NCBI GenBank assembly: GCA_021199255.1
Contig: JAJQIK010000037.1
Coordinates: 1,888-41,993, forward strand
Direction: 5' to 3'
From: Clostridiales bacterium
Lineage (GTDB): Bacteria > Bacillota > Clostridia > Lachnospirales > Lachnospiraceae
DNA length: 40,106 bases
Below, piece by piece: positions 1 through 9,250 of this stretch. The stretch's first letter is position 1, and each line of letters starts with the position of its first letter. A model generated the notes under the pieces. That model searched no databases, had not been told where the DNA came from, and was given only the letters and a program-made list of their open reading frames with translations. The position numbers and the translations under genes were made by a program.

Positions 1-48
1 TCCTGGATCTGGATTCTGATCCTCTTATCCTGCTGCTGCAATAACTAA
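1..48 (+). CDS. C-terminal tail of a small hydrophobic Cys-rich protein (partial)
   Basis: Frame 1 is open from the window edge to a TAA and reads SWIWILILLSCCCNN. This is a Trp/Ile/Leu membrane stretch followed by three Cys and two Asn. Small proteins with one hydrophobic segment and a Cys/Gly/Asn tail are common in spore-forming Clostridia, and this looks like the end of one. Only 15 residues are visible, so no function is assigned. A terminator lies about 100 nt downstream. Confidence 0.4.
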   Translation, partial: SWIWILILLSCCCNN

Positions 49-152
49 ACTAACCCTTCTCCATTCCATCACACGGCCCGCAGGGCGCCGTAATAACTGC
101 CCTGTCAAACTGTAACTTTATTCCCTTTTTACACATCTACATTCACATCTGG

Positions 153-188
153 AAAATAGGCTCTGGCTTTTGTTTGGAGCCTATTTTT
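153..188 (+). terminator. Rho-independent terminator
   Basis: AAAATAGGCTC (153-163) pairs with GAGCCTATTTT (177-187) around a 13-nt loop and ends in a short T run. It closes the transcript entering from the left edge. Bases 49-152 hold nothing else that I recognise. Confidence 0.75.
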
Positions 189-245
189 CTCTCATGTGGC
201 ATATACTATCCAAGAGAGCATACAGGCATCAGAAAGGCTTAACCT

Positions 246-848
246 ATGGCACACAAAAACGAGGACGCGGCTAGCGTGATGGCATTTGATGCCTTATATA
301 CTACGAATCAGATTCAAAAGCTGAAGGTACTTCTTCCCTACATAGATCCTTCCATGCAAAAGCATATGGCCGTATACATCAAGTATATGGAACTGCAATA
401 CACCATGAACCATGTGAAAAAGCATCCGTTTCAGATCTGCGGCTTTTCCTCCTCTTCTCCCCGGACGCCGGATTTACTCAAGCTGTGTCAGGAGCTATGT
501 CATTACTCTTCTCCGGAGGAAATAAAGCAGTTGGAGCAATTTCAGAATATGCTCCAAACACTGGAAACCGTTCAGGAAATGTCTCAGACTATGGCTGCCA
601 TGCAGGAAATTTTCCCTGACATGTCCGCAAACGGCCTTTTCGGCGGCTCCTCCGCCTCCCCAGACGATGGAGAAAATCCGGAGGCTTCCCAGCCTTCTAT
701 GATGGATATGCTGATGAATATGCTTACGCCGGAGCAAAAAACCATGTTTGAGATGTTTCAAAATACGTCCGCCGCATCAGAGGGGACGGAACCGAAAACC
801 GAAAATGATAATGAAGCAAATTATAAAGGAGATTTTTATGACCAATAA
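246..848 (+). CDS. Hypothetical protein, Met-rich, first of an overlapping pair
   Basis: I do not recognise a named family. The 200-residue product has no signal peptide or membrane segment and looks cytosolic and helical. An N-terminal helical part (about 1-60) is followed by a Ser/Pro linker, a segment with the motif YSSPEEIKQLEQF near residue 90, then a Met-rich stretch (MMDMLMNMLTPEQKTMFEMF) and an acidic, disordered-looking end. The start has AGAAAGG 8 nt upstream. The stop overlaps the next gene by 11 nt, so the two are probably translationally coupled. The next protein carries a related YSTPEELSKIDKL segment, which suggests that the pair works together or shares a module. Confidence 0.75.
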   Translation: MAHKNEDAASVMAFDALYTTNQIQKLKVLLPYIDPSMQKHMAVYIKYMELQYTMNHVKKHPFQICGFSSSSPRTPDLLKLCQELCHYSSPEEIKQLEQFQNMLQTLETVQEMSQTMAAMQEIFPDMSANGLFGGSSASPDDGENPEASQPSMMDMLMNMLTPEQKTMFEMFQNTSAASEGTEPKTENDNEANYKGDFYDQ

Positions 849-1104
849 CTGGATGAGCGACCCCGCTGTCGCAACGATTGATAAAGCAAAGCTGGAATTT
901 CTACAGGCGCTGGTTTTTGAAAGTCAGTCCCTGTCCAAAGAACAAATGCTGCCTTTTCTAATGTCCGTAGCCAAAAAGGGCGCGGACAACCATATTTCTT
1001 TTACGGACGAGGAAATTGACACCATTGTAAAGGTCATTCAAAGTTATTCCACGCCGGAGGAGCTGTCGAAAATAGATAAGCTGATGAAGCTGCGGCGGAA
1101 ATAA
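838..1104 (+). CDS. Small hypothetical protein, second of an overlapping pair
   Basis: An 88-residue protein starting MTNNWMSDPAV. The frame stays open further upstream, but this ATG has AAAGGAG 6 nt before it and the upstream candidate (748) does not. The gene begins inside the last 11 nt of the preceding gene. It is highly charged, predicted helical, with no signal or membrane segment. The C-terminal segment YSTPEELSKIDKL resembles YSSPEEIKQLEQF in its neighbour. Function unknown. A strong terminator follows at once. Confidence 0.8.
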   Translation: MTNNWMSDPAVATIDKAKLEFLQALVFESQSLSKEQMLPFLMSVAKKGADNHISFTDEEIDTIVKVIQSYSTPEELSKIDKLMKLRRK

Positions 1105-1108
1105 AAAG

Positions 1109-1134
1109 GAGCCGTGGCTTACAGGCCACGGCTC
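1109..1134. terminator. Bidirectional terminator between convergent genes
   Basis: A perfect 10-bp stem, GAGCCGTGGC (1109-1118) with GCCACGGCTC (1125-1134), lies between the 88-residue protein gene and leuS. Read on the minus strand it is followed by TTTTTATTT, a good tail for leuS. On the plus strand the tail is weaker (ATATTT). Confidence 0.85.
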
Positions 1135-1154
1135 ATATTTGGGGGCATTACGGA

Positions 1155-3563
1155 CTATTTCTGTACAATATTTACAATTCTGCCCGGAACATAAATCTCC
1201 CGCACGATCGTTCCTGTCAGCTTGTCTGCAACCGTTTCCTTCGCCCTGGCAATGACCTCTTCCTTGGGGTCATCCTTGCCTATATTCAAGGTTGCCCTGG
1301 TCTTACCGTTAATCTGCACGGCGATTTCCACTACAGACTCCGCTGTTTTGGCTTCCTCATACTCAGGCCAGCCAGTCTGATAGATTCTTCCCTCGAAGCC
1401 GACCGTCTGCCAGAGTTCTTCTGTGATATGGGGCGCTACCGGATTTAACAGGGTCAGAAGCGTCTTAAATTCTCCCTTTGTCACCCCGTTTTTCTTATAA
1501 AATTCATTCAGCAGTGCCATCATAGCCGCGATAGCCGTATTGTATTTCAGATTTTCAAAATCATAGCTTACCTTCTTGATGGTCTGATGCATCTTGATTT
1601 CCAGATCTTTGGAATATTCCTCTTCCTCTGTCAGAATATCCTGCAGCTTCCACACTCTTTCCAAGAAACGACGGCAGCCCTTCACGCCGTCCTCTGACCA
1701 TGCGGCTGACAAATCAAAGGCGCCGATAAACATTTCGTAAGTACGGAGCGTATCCGCACCGTAATCTCTTACGATATCATCGGGATTGACTACGTTGCCT
1801 CTGGATTTACTCATCTTCTCGCCGTTGGAACCCAGGATCATGCCGTGGGAGGTTCTCTTCGCATAGGGTTCCGGACAAGGCACCACTTTCTCGTCATATA
1901 AGAACTTATGCCAGAATCTGGAATACAACAGATGCAGCGTGGTATGCTCCATTCCGCCATTATACCAGTCTACCGGCATCCAATATTCTAACGCTTCCCT
2001 GCTTGCCAGCGCCTCCTGATTGGCCGGGTCTGTATACCGCAGGAAATACCAGGACGATCCCGCCCATTGCGGCATTGTGTCTGTTTCCCGCTTCGCCGGG
2101 CCGCCGCAGCAAGGGCAGGTGGTATTGACCCAATCAGTCATTAATGCCAGGGGCGATTCACCGTTATCCGTAGGCATATAGCTGTCTACCTCCGGCAATT
2201 CCAAGGGCAGTTCGCTTTCATCAAGGGGCACATAACCGCATTTCTCACAAAATACAATGGGAATTGGCTCTCCCCAATAACGCTGTCTGGAAAATACCCA
2301 GTCGCGCAGTTTAAAGTTGGTTTTTGCCTTGCCAATGCCTTTTTCTTCCAGAAATTCAATCATTTTCTGCTTGGCGTCCGCTACGTTCATACCGTTTAAG
2401 AAGCCGGAATTAACCAGAATACCTGACGCCACGTCCGTATATACTTCTTCCTGTACATTTTTACCGCCCGCTACGACCTCGATAATCGGCAGGTCGAATT
2501 TCCTGGCAAAATCCCAGTCTCTCTCATCATGCGCCGGTACCGCCATAATAGCGCCCGTCCCATAACTCATCAGCACATAATCGGAGATAAAAATCGGGAT
2601 TTCTGCGCCGTTGACCGGGTTAATCGCCGTCATGCCGTCAATTTTCACACCGGTCTTATCCTTTGCCAGCTCCGCGCGCTCAAAATCGGATTTTCTGGCC
2701 GCCTGTTCGCGGTAAGCCGTAATCTCCTCCCAGTTCTTCAGTTCTTCCCGGTATTTATCGATAATGGGGTGTTCGGGAGATACTACCATATAGGTAACGC
2801 CGAACAGCGTATCGCATCTGGTGGTATAGATACGCAGCTTATCTTCTTTATCTTTGATGGAAAAGTCCACCTCCGCGCCGGTGGATTTCCCAATCCAGTT
2901 CTTCTGGGAGACTTTCACCTTTTCCACATAATCCACGGTATCCAGCCCCTGTATCAGCTTATCCGCGTATTCTGTGATTTTAAGCATCCACTGGCTCTTC
3001 ACCTTGCGGATCACCTCAGAACCGCAGCGCTCACAGACGCCGTTTACCACTTCTTCGTTGGCAAGGCCGACCTTGCAGGAGGTACACCAGTTAATCGGCA
3101 TTTCTGACTTATAGGCCAGACCCGCCTTAAATAATTTCAGAAAAATCCACTGCGTCCATTTATAATAATTGGGGTCTGTGGTATTGATCTCTCTGTCCCA
3201 GTCAAAAGAATACCCAAGGGAATGGAGCTGATTCTTGAAGCGTACCACATTATTCTCCGTTACAATTTTGGGGTGAATGTGATTCTTAATCGCGTAATTC
3301 TCTGTAGGAAGCCCAAACGCATCCCAGCCCATCGGATAGAGGACGTTATAGCCCTGCATTCTTCTCTTCCTGGCTACAATATCAAGCGCCGTATACGGCC
3401 TGGGGTGTCCCACATGAAGCCCCTGCCCTGAAGGATAGGGAAATTCTACTAATGCATAATATTTAGGTTTGGAATAGTCGTCAGAGGTTTTAAATGCCTT
3501 TTCGTCATCCCAAATCTTCTGCCATTTCGCTTCCACTTCTCTGTGATTGTAAACTTCTGCCAT
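1155..3563 (-). CDS. leuS: Leucine--tRNA ligase
   Basis: Charges tRNA-Leu with leucine in the cytosol. The class I signatures are clear: HVGH at residues 50-53 within [17 protein letters not shown], and KMSKS at 583-587. A large editing insertion lies between them, a zinc-type Cys pattern appears (CTSCK...CERCG), and an anticodon-binding C-terminus ends the protein. The 802 residues are normal for the bacterial enzyme. Start is uncertain: an in-frame ATG four codons earlier (3575) has AGAAAGG only 1 nt away, while the chosen one ([15 protein letters not shown]) has it 13 nt upstream. No T-box is visible in the short leader, unlike pheS. Transcription ends at the bidirectional terminator 20 nt past the stop. 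Confidence 0.97.
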   Translation of the reverse strand: MAEVYNHREVEAKWQKIWDDEKAFKTSDDYSKPKYYALVEFPYPSGQGLHVGHPRPYTALDIVARKRRMQGYNVLYPMGWDAFGLPTENYAIKNHIHPKIVTENNVVRFKNQLHSLGYSFDWDREINTTDPNYYKWTQWIFLKLFKAGLAYKSEMPINWCTSCKVGLANEEVVNGVCERCGSEVIRKVKSQWMLKITEYADKLIQGLDTVDYVEKVKVSQKNWIGKSTGAEVDFSIKDKEDKLRIYTTRCDTLFGVTYMVVSPEHPIIDKYREELKNWEEITAYREQAARKSDFERAELAKDKTGVKIDGMTAINPVNGAEIPIFISDYVLMSYGTGAIMAVPAHDERDWDFARKFDLPIIEVVAGGKNVQEEVYTDVASGILVNSGFLNGMNVADAKQKMIEFLEEKGIGKAKTNFKLRDWVFSRQRYWGEPIPIVFCEKCGYVPLDESELPLELPEVDSYMPTDNGESPLALMTDWVNTTCPCCGGPAKRETDTMPQWAGSSWYFLRYTDPANQEALASREALEYWMPVDWYNGGMEHTTLHLLYSRFWHKFLYDEKVVPCPEPYAKRTSHGMILGSNGEKMSKSRGNVVNPDDIVRDYGADTLRTYEMFIGAFDLSAAWSEDGVKGCRRFLERVWKLQDILTEEEEYSKDLEIKMHQTIKKVSYDFENLKYNTAIAAMMALLNEFYKKNGVTKGEFKTLLTLLNPVAPHITEELWQTVGFEGRIYQTGWPEYEEAKTAESVVEIAVQINGKTRATLNIGKDDPKEEVIARAKETVADKLTGTIVREIYVPGRIVNIVQK

Positions 3564-3745
3564 TTCTATGACCATGCCTTTCTGTCACGAAGCACCTGTC
3601 TGTGCCCGATAAATTACATATTTTCTGTATGTTCTCACACTCTTCTAATTTTATTATACTTCTAGAATTTGTCAACCTTTTTCTCTGCCGCTAAGACGCG
3701 GGAAGCTCTGTGGCTGCCAGGCTGTGCCCGGCCATGAAAAAGTAA

Positions 3746-3803
3746 ACGGCAGTATCCCTTCCCCTTGTGGGTCAATTCCATAAGGGGAGACAGATACTGC
3801 CGT
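3746..3803 (-). terminator. Two-tier terminator of the EF-G-like gene
   Basis: An outer 11-bp stem (ACGGCAGTATC 3746-3756 with GATACTGCCGT 3793-3803) encloses an inner stem (CCCCTT 3761-3766 with AAGGGG 3782-3787). On the minus strand it is followed by TTTACTTTTT. It lies about 50 nt past the stop of the GTPase gene. The rest of the 3564-3855 gap is the leuS leader and upstream region. Confidence 0.75.
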
Positions 3804-3855
3804 CCGTTATTGCTTCGCTGTTATGCCGCCGTCAGGAACCGTCTGCGGACAAAAA

Positions 3856-5949
3856 TCAGGCGTCCGCATTGGATTCCGCCACCTTGCCCGCTCTTGCGGC
3901 CACTTCCTTCTCCTGCACATCACCCGGCGCCTGCTCATATCTGGCAAACTCATAGCGGTAGCTTCCCCGGCCTCCGGTAATGGCACGAAGATCTGTACAG
4001 TAGCCCTTCAGGCAGGCCACCGGAATATCCGCTTCCACCGTCGTCCTGCCGTCTCCCGCAGGATTCATGCCGAGCACCCGGCCTCTTTTCTTATTCAGGT
4101 CGCCCATAATATCCCCCGTATAGGAATCCGGTACGGTTACCTGTAAATTCGCGATGGGCTCCAGCAACACGGGCTGCGCCTCCATAATCCCTTTCTTAAA
4201 CGCCTGAATGGTCGCCATCTTAAACGCCATCTCGGAAGAATCCACCGGATGATAAGAACCATCGTAGAGAATCGCTTTCACTCCCACCACCGGATAAGCT
4301 GCCAGGGGGCCGCTCGTAACAGAGTCCTGCAGTCCTTTTTCCACTGCAGGGAAGAAATTCTTGGGCACCGCGCCGCCCACCACTTCCTGCTCGAACACAT
4401 AAGGCGTTTCCAAGTCGCCGGACGGCTCAAAGCGCATTTTGACATGCCCGTATTGTCCGTGTCCGCCGGACTGTTTCTTGTATTTATACTCCACATCTGA
4501 TTTCTTCCGAATCGTCTCCCTGTATGCAATCTTGGGATCGGATAATTCAATCTCTACCTTATATTCATTTAACAGGCGGCTGCAAACCACTTCCAGATGG
4601 AGATCCCCCATACCATACAGCAGAGACTGTTTATTCTCGGCGTCATTAACCGCCCACAGGGTCTGATCCTCATGCCGCAGCTTCTGCAATGCCTGGGATA
4701 TTTTGTCCTCATCGCCCTTATTTTTGGCTTTATACCGCTTATATGTATAAGGAGTGGGCATTTCGGTCTTGCCATAGCGTATCACCTTGGCTTTGGTAGA
4801 CAGGGTATTGCCAGTCCTGGCTGCCGTCAGCTTGGCGATGGCGCCGATGTCCCCGGCATGAAGCTCGCTTACCTCAATCGGCTTATTGCCCTGCAATACA
4901 TAAAGCTTGCCGATCTTCTCCTCCACTTCCTTTTCATCATTATAAATCAGATCGCCGCCCTTCAAAACGCCGGAGCACACCTTGATTAAGGAGTATTTGC
5001 CGATAAAAGGGTCTACAATAGTTTTAAAGATATACGCGGACTTCGCTTTGGAGAAATCATAATTCGCCTCAAAGATTTCGTTGCTCTTCAGGTCGATTCC
5101 CGCAAGCTCCCGATTCTCAGGGCTGGGCATATATTTTACAATATCGTCCAGTAGCGTATAAATACCCTGGCACAGGATATTGGAGCCCATAGACATGGGT
5201 ACGATGCTGCCGTCTATTACATGGGTGCGGAGGGCGGCTCTGATCTCCGCCTCGGAAAAGGTATCCCCATTAAAATATCGCTCCATAAACTCTTCGCTGG
5301 TCTCGGCCACCGCCTCCATTAACGTATCGCGGCAGATTTGCAGGTTCGCTTTACTGTATTCCGGCATCTCACATTCCGTCACTTCTTTGCCTTCCCAGCG
5401 GTATGCCTGCTCTGTAATGACATTGATATAGCCCACAAACTTTTCATTCTCACGGATCTGTAGATGGAAGGGCGCCATTTTCTTGCCATATTTGTCCGTC
5501 ATCTGCTCCACTACCTGTCTGTATGATACATTGTCGATATCCATATCTGTCACAAACACAAATCTCGGCAGTTTATATTTATCACAGATTTCCCATGCCT
5601 TCTCGGTTCCCACTTCCATACCGGCCTTGCCGGACACCACAATAATCGCCGCGTCCGCCGCGCTGACCGCCTCCTCTACTTCCCCCGCGAAATCAAAGAA
5701 GCCGGGGGTATCCAGCACATTGATCTTAACCTCTCCCCATTCGATCGGAATAACAGATGTCGTAATGGATATCTGGCGTTTCTGCTCTTCTTTGCCAAAA
5801 TCGCTGACCGTATTGCCATCAGTCACCTTTCCCAGTCTGGACGTAATACCGGACAGGTATGCCATAGCTTCCACCAGGCTGGTCTTGCCGCAGCCCCCAT
5901 GCCCCAGCAAAACCACATTACGAATCTTATCCGTTGTGTAAACATTCAT
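3856..5949 (-). CDS. EF-G-like translational GTPase (paralogue)
   Basis: A 697-residue protein with the full EF-G layout: G domain, domain II, and domains III-V with GGHGQYGHVKMRFEP and HPVDSSEMAFKMAT. It is not a standard FusA. G1 is GHGGCGKTS (residues 16-24) rather than AHIDAGKTT, and the G4 guanine-specificity motif reads TDMD (134-137) where NKMD is expected. G3 is intact (DTPGF, 80-84). Such EF-G paralogues are common in Firmicutes. Known second EF-Gs act in ribosome recycling or stress, or have no defined role, so no specific role is claimed. The start has GGAGGG 9 nt upstream. The gene is monocistronic, with its own promoter and terminator. The C-terminal 25 residues are charged and look disordered. 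Confidence 0.88.
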   Translation of the reverse strand: MNVYTTDKIRNVVLLGHGGCGKTSLVEAMAYLSGITSRLGKVTDGNTVSDFGKEEQKRQISITTSVIPIEWGEVKINVLDTPGFFDFAGEVEEAVSAADAAIIVVSGKAGMEVGTEKAWEICDKYKLPRFVFVTDMDIDNVSYRQVVEQMTDKYGKKMAPFHLQIRENEKFVGYINVITEQAYRWEGKEVTECEMPEYSKANLQICRDTLMEAVAETSEEFMERYFNGDTFSEAEIRAALRTHVIDGSIVPMSMGSNILCQGIYTLLDDIVKYMPSPENRELAGIDLKSNEIFEANYDFSKAKSAYIFKTIVDPFIGKYSLIKVCSGVLKGGDLIYNDEKEVEEKIGKLYVLQGNKPIEVSELHAGDIGAIAKLTAARTGNTLSTKAKVIRYGKTEMPTPYTYKRYKAKNKGDEDKISQALQKLRHEDQTLWAVNDAENKQSLLYGMGDLHLEVVCSRLLNEYKVEIELSDPKIAYRETIRKKSDVEYKYKKQSGGHGQYGHVKMRFEPSGDLETPYVFEQEVVGGAVPKNFFPAVEKGLQDSVTSGPLAAYPVVGVKAILYDGSYHPVDSSEMAFKMATIQAFKKGIMEAQPVLLEPIANLQVTVPDSYTGDIMGDLNKKRGRVLGMNPAGDGRTTVEADIPVACLKGYCTDLRAITGGRGSYRYEFARYEQAPGDVQEKEVAARAGKVAESNADA

Positions 5950-6035
5950 ATTGCGTAACCCTCCAATTCTGTTATTCTCTATCGTTTTGACGGAATATTT
6001 ATTCTATTCTTCCCTCAAACACAAATTGTAAATAT

Positions 6036-6064
6036 ATTTTACTAAATTTTATGAACAATTTCAA
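6036..6064 (-). promoter_or_regulatory. Sigma-A-type promoter for the EF-G-like gene
   Basis: Minus-strand TTGAAA (6059-6064), 17-bp spacer, TAAAAT (6036-6041). It predicts a leader of about 80 nt before the ATG at 5949. Confidence 0.5.
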
Positions 6065-6091
6065 TATAAATTCGGATTCATTTCCGTATTC

Positions 6092-6120
6092 TTGCTTTTC
6101 TATCCTCATAATGCTATATT
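6092..6120 (+). promoter_or_regulatory. Sigma-A-type promoter for tyrA-aroA
   Basis: TTGCTT (6092-6097), 17-bp spacer, TATATT (6115-6120). It lies 63 bp before tyrA and is divergent from the EF-G-like gene promoter. Confidence 0.5.
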
Positions 6121-6182
6121 AATACATATCCGCAGGCATGCTTTGAGCCTGGCGGTAAACTGCTCTGACATGGAGGATTACT

Positions 6183-7280
6183 ATGAATACTCTCACCTGT
6201 GGCTTTATCGGTCTTGGACTGATCGGCGGCTCCATCGCCAAGGCCATTCGCAGCCATATCCCCGATGCGTATATCATCGCTTACGACATTCATACCGCAT
6301 CTTTAGCGCTTGCACTGGAGGAAAAGGTAATCGACCAAAGCTGTGAGGCGATTGACAGCAGGTTTGGCGATTGCGACTATCTGTTTCTATGCGCGCCGGT
6401 ATCCCATAATGATAAAAACCTGCTTCTTTTGAAGCAATATTTGTCCCCGCGTACGCTTCTGACCGATGTGGGAAGCGTCAAAACCGGGATTCATCAGCAC
6501 ATTGAATCACTGGGCTTACAGGAGCAGTTTATCGGCGGACACCCTATGGCGGGTTCCGAGCGGTTCGGTTATCAGAATTCCCAGGCGTCTCTTTTGGAAA
6601 ACGCTTATTATATCCTGACGCCCTCCGACGCAGTCCCGCAGGAAAAGATATCCGCTTATCAGACGCTGGTCGCATCTATGGGGGCAATCCCTCTGATCCT
6701 GACCTATGCGGAACACGACTACGTAACCGCGGCGATCTCCCACCTGCCCCATGTTATTGCGGCGTCTCTGGTAAATCTTGTGAAAAACGCTGATTCCAGG
6801 GAGGGGGTCATGAAAATGATTGCCGCCGGGGGCTTTAAAGACATTACCAGAATCGCTTCCTCTTCGCCTGATATGTGGCAGCAAATCTGTCTGACAAACA
6901 CAGATAATATCTCCGCCCTGTTAAAAGACTACATAAAAAGCCTGCAGGAAATCGACGCCTGTCTGGAAAACCGTCTGGCAGAGGATATTTATCACTTTTT
7001 TGACGCCGCCAGATGTTATCGGGAATCCTTTACCGACGCTTCCAGCGGACCGATCAAGGCCGAACACGTACTGACCGTTGACATTGCCGATCAACCGGGC
7101 GCAATCGCAACCATTGCCGCCCTGCTGGCGGAGCATCATGTCAGCATTAAGAATATTGGCATCAATCATAACAGAGAGCTCGCGGAGGGCGCGCTGCGCA
7201 TTGAATTTTATACCAAAGAGGCTTTAAATGCGGCCATATTCATTTTACGGGAAAACAATTATTCTATTCATACCAGATAA
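6183..7280 (+). CDS. tyrA: Prephenate dehydrogenase with ACT domain
   Basis: Oxidative decarboxylation of prephenate to 4-hydroxyphenylpyruvate with NAD(P)+, the committed step to tyrosine. The N-terminal Rossmann fold shows GLGLIGGS at residues 10-17. The catalytic region includes GGHPMAGSE and SHLPHVIA. Residues from about 296 to the end (VLTVDIADQPGAIATIAALL) form an ACT domain, which in this family usually gives tyrosine feedback control. The length of 365 fits TyrA-ACT enzymes. The ATG has GGAGG 7 nt upstream. aroA follows 53 nt later on the same strand, so the two form a small aromatic amino acid operon. Confidence 0.95.
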   Translation: MNTLTCGFIGLGLIGGSIAKAIRSHIPDAYIIAYDIHTASLALALEEKVIDQSCEAIDSRFGDCDYLFLCAPVSHNDKNLLLLKQYLSPRTLLTDVGSVKTGIHQHIESLGLQEQFIGGHPMAGSERFGYQNSQASLLENAYYILTPSDAVPQEKISAYQTLVASMGAIPLILTYAEHDYVTAAISHLPHVIAASLVNLVKNADSREGVMKMIAAGGFKDITRIASSSPDMWQQICLTNTDNISALLKDYIKSLQEIDACLENRLAEDIYHFFDAARCYRESFTDASSGPIKAEHVLTVDIADQPGAIATIAALLAEHHVSIKNIGINHNRELAEGALRIEFYTKEALNAAIFILRENNYSIHTR

Positions 7281-7333
7281 AATTGCCTGTGCCGACTTAT
7301 CGGGTATCGGGACATACAGAAATGAGGATTCAT

Positions 7334-8608
7334 ATGATTTTTCAGAAAGCAAACCACTTAAAAGGAGAAGTTACCGTCCCCGGAGATAAATCCATCTCCC
7401 ACAGAGCCGTAATGTTCGGCGCTCTGGCGGAGGGCGTCACGGAGGTAACCAATTTTCTGCAAGGAGCGGACTGTCTCTCCACAATAGACTGTTTCCGCAA
7501 GATGGGAATTGAGATTGAAAACACGCCGGAGCATATCCTGATCCATGGCAGGGGGCTGCATGGGCTTACGCAGCCTGCCTGTGTTCTGGACGCGGGCAAC
7601 AGCGGCACTACTACCCGCCTGATTTCGGGGATTCTTGCCGCCCAGAATTTCGAGACCATGCTTACCGGAGATGCTTCCATTCAGAAAAGACCCATGAGAC
7701 GCATTATGGAACCGCTGTCCATGATGGGCGCTAAGATTGCCAGCGTAAACAATAATGACTGCGCGCCGTTATGCATCACGGGCGCTCCCTTACACGGCAT
7801 TCATTATCATTCCAGGGTAGCCTCTGCACAGGTAAAGTCCTCTATTCTGCTGGCCGGGCTCTATGCAGACGGGGAGACCATGGTCACGGAACCCACCGTC
7901 AGCCGCAACCATTCCGAAATCATGCTGCGGTATTTCGGCGCGGATATCCGCACCGAGGGCAAAACTGCCATTGTACAGCCGGAGCCTGTGCTGAAAGGCC
8001 AGAAGGTAACTGTCCCCGGAGATATCTCCTCCGCCGCATACTTCATTGCCGCCGGTCTGCTGGTGCCGGGCGCGGAGGTCTACCTTCCGAATGTGGGCAT
8101 CAATCCGACCCGCAACGGAATCCTCAGGGTCGCGCAGGCCATGGGCGGCGATATTACCCTTCTTCATGTAAACGACGCCGGAGAGCCGACCGCGGATCTT
8201 CTGATAAAGCACAGCCCGCTGCATGGGATTACCATCGAGGGAGACTTAATCCCTACCCTGATCGACGAGCTCCCGATTATCAATATTATGGCGGCATGTG
8301 CCGAGGGCACTACCGTTATCAGAGACGCAGCGGAATTAAAGGTAAAGGAATCGAACCGCATTGACGTTATGGTAGAGCATTTAAAGGCAATGGGCTGCGA
8401 TATCACCGGAACCGACGACGGCATGATCATAAACGGCGGCAATCCGCTGCATGGCGCTGTCATCGATTCCCATATGGATCACCGGATCGCCATGAGCTTC
8501 GCCATCGCTTCTCTTATCGCCGATGGAGAAACCCATATCAAAGGCAGCGACATTGTCACCATCAGTTATCCCAATTTCTACGAGGATCTGGCAAAGCTGA
8601 CGCGTTAA
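7334..8608 (+). CDS. aroA: 3-phosphoshikimate 1-carboxyvinyltransferase (EPSP synthase)
   Basis: Transfers the enolpyruvyl group of PEP to shikimate 3-phosphate in the shikimate pathway. The signatures are GDKSISHR (residues 17-24), GNSGTTTR (88-95), the PEP-binding/catalytic DELPI around 311 and KVKESNR near 340. The GNSGTT loop is the form seen in Gram-positive enzymes rather than the GNAGTA of enteric AroA. The ATG at 7334 has GAGG 6 nt upstream and starts just before the conserved FQKANHLKGEVTVPGDKS. Open frame continues back to a TTG at 7283, but that has no ribosome site. 424 residues, a typical length. No clear terminator lies in the 28 nt before the convergent VanZ-like gene. Confidence 0.96.
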   Translation: MIFQKANHLKGEVTVPGDKSISHRAVMFGALAEGVTEVTNFLQGADCLSTIDCFRKMGIEIENTPEHILIHGRGLHGLTQPACVLDAGNSGTTTRLISGILAAQNFETMLTGDASIQKRPMRRIMEPLSMMGAKIASVNNNDCAPLCITGAPLHGIHYHSRVASAQVKSSILLAGLYADGETMVTEPTVSRNHSEIMLRYFGADIRTEGKTAIVQPEPVLKGQKVTVPGDISSAAYFIAAGLLVPGAEVYLPNVGINPTRNGILRVAQAMGGDITLLHVNDAGEPTADLLIKHSPLHGITIEGDLIPTLIDELPIINIMAACAEGTTVIRDAAELKVKESNRIDVMVEHLKAMGCDITGTDDGMIINGGNPLHGAVIDSHMDHRIAMSFAIASLIADGETHIKGSDIVTISYPNFYEDLAKLTR

Positions 8609-8636
8609 CAGATTGGGGCGGGTTATGTTTGGGCGA

Positions 8637-9140
8637 TTACGAAGACAGCTTCACCAACAGGCGGTTCAGGAAATAGGACACCACCATGCACAGGATTCCC
8701 GCCAGACTGCCATACCAGTTCAGCGTTGCGTCTGAGATCTGGAAATGCCTGCCCTCCACAAACTGTTTATAATACTCTGTATAATAAGCCAGCGCATAAC
8801 AAACCGCCCCCGACCCAATCACCCCTAAGATTCTAAAGTATCTTCTAAAGATCACCATACTGACAAAAGTGGTCACAAGCCCCACCACAAAAAACAGACC
8901 CAGATGCGCCCCATATCGGATCATCAGGCTGATGGTTTTAATCTGGTCTTCTGTCGGAGAAGTAAAAATCCGCTGAGAAATCTGATAGGCAAGCCTCATC
9001 GTTACATTGGTGGAGGTGGCGCCGCTCTGAAACGATACGATCATCACAAAATACAGCAGCAGCATAAGGCCTAAAACAGAAGCTACAATCACAACGATTT
9101 CAAGTCCTATGTTTTTATGTTTCTTATATTCCATTCCCAT
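8637..9140 (-). CDS. VanZ-like family membrane protein
   Basis: A 167-residue protein with four likely membrane helices. The VanZ-type signatures are the RYGAHLGLFFVVGLV helix with its conserved His and the EYYKQFVEGRHFQISDATLNWYGSLAGI segment, which matches the family's E..Q.FvpgR...D...N..G pattern. VanZ proteins confer low-level teicoplanin resistance in enterococci, but most chromosomal homologues have no known function, so no resistance is claimed. It is the last gene of the run after queA (110-nt gap). Start MGMEYKK is a choice between two nearby ATGs (9140 or 9134), and the upstream AAAGAAAGAG fits the second slightly better. Confidence 0.8.
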   Translation of the reverse strand: MGMEYKKHKNIGLEIVVIVASVLGLMLLLYFVMIVSFQSGATSTNVTMRLAYQISQRIFTSPTEDQIKTISLMIRYGAHLGLFFVVGLVTTFVSMVIFRRYFRILGVIGSGAVCYALAYYTEYYKQFVEGRHFQISDATLNWYGSLAGILCMVVSYFLNRLLVKLSS

Positions 9141-9250
9141 ACTCTTTCTTTACGATTTCTTTATATCTTTATCATGTCCCTTTACTCTGTCTGATGCCAT
9201 CATATTTTTTATCATGGCCTAAACCACTTAACAAATGTGCAGTATTGATA

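Noticed and set aside
2529-3107. 192-codon plus-strand frame opposite leuS
   Set aside because: Shadow of a highly conserved leuS on the other strand, with no recognisable domain or ribosome site.
3653-3675. TTGACA and TATAAT upstream of leuS
   Set aside because: The hexamers are perfect but only 11 bp apart on the minus strand, too close to act together as a sigma-A promoter. Either may be used with a weaker partner, which I could not settle.
9189-9230. Inverted repeat GCCATGAT / ATGATGGC between queA and the VanZ-like gene
   Set aside because: Only a 5-bp stem before a mismatch and no T run; not a convincing terminator.
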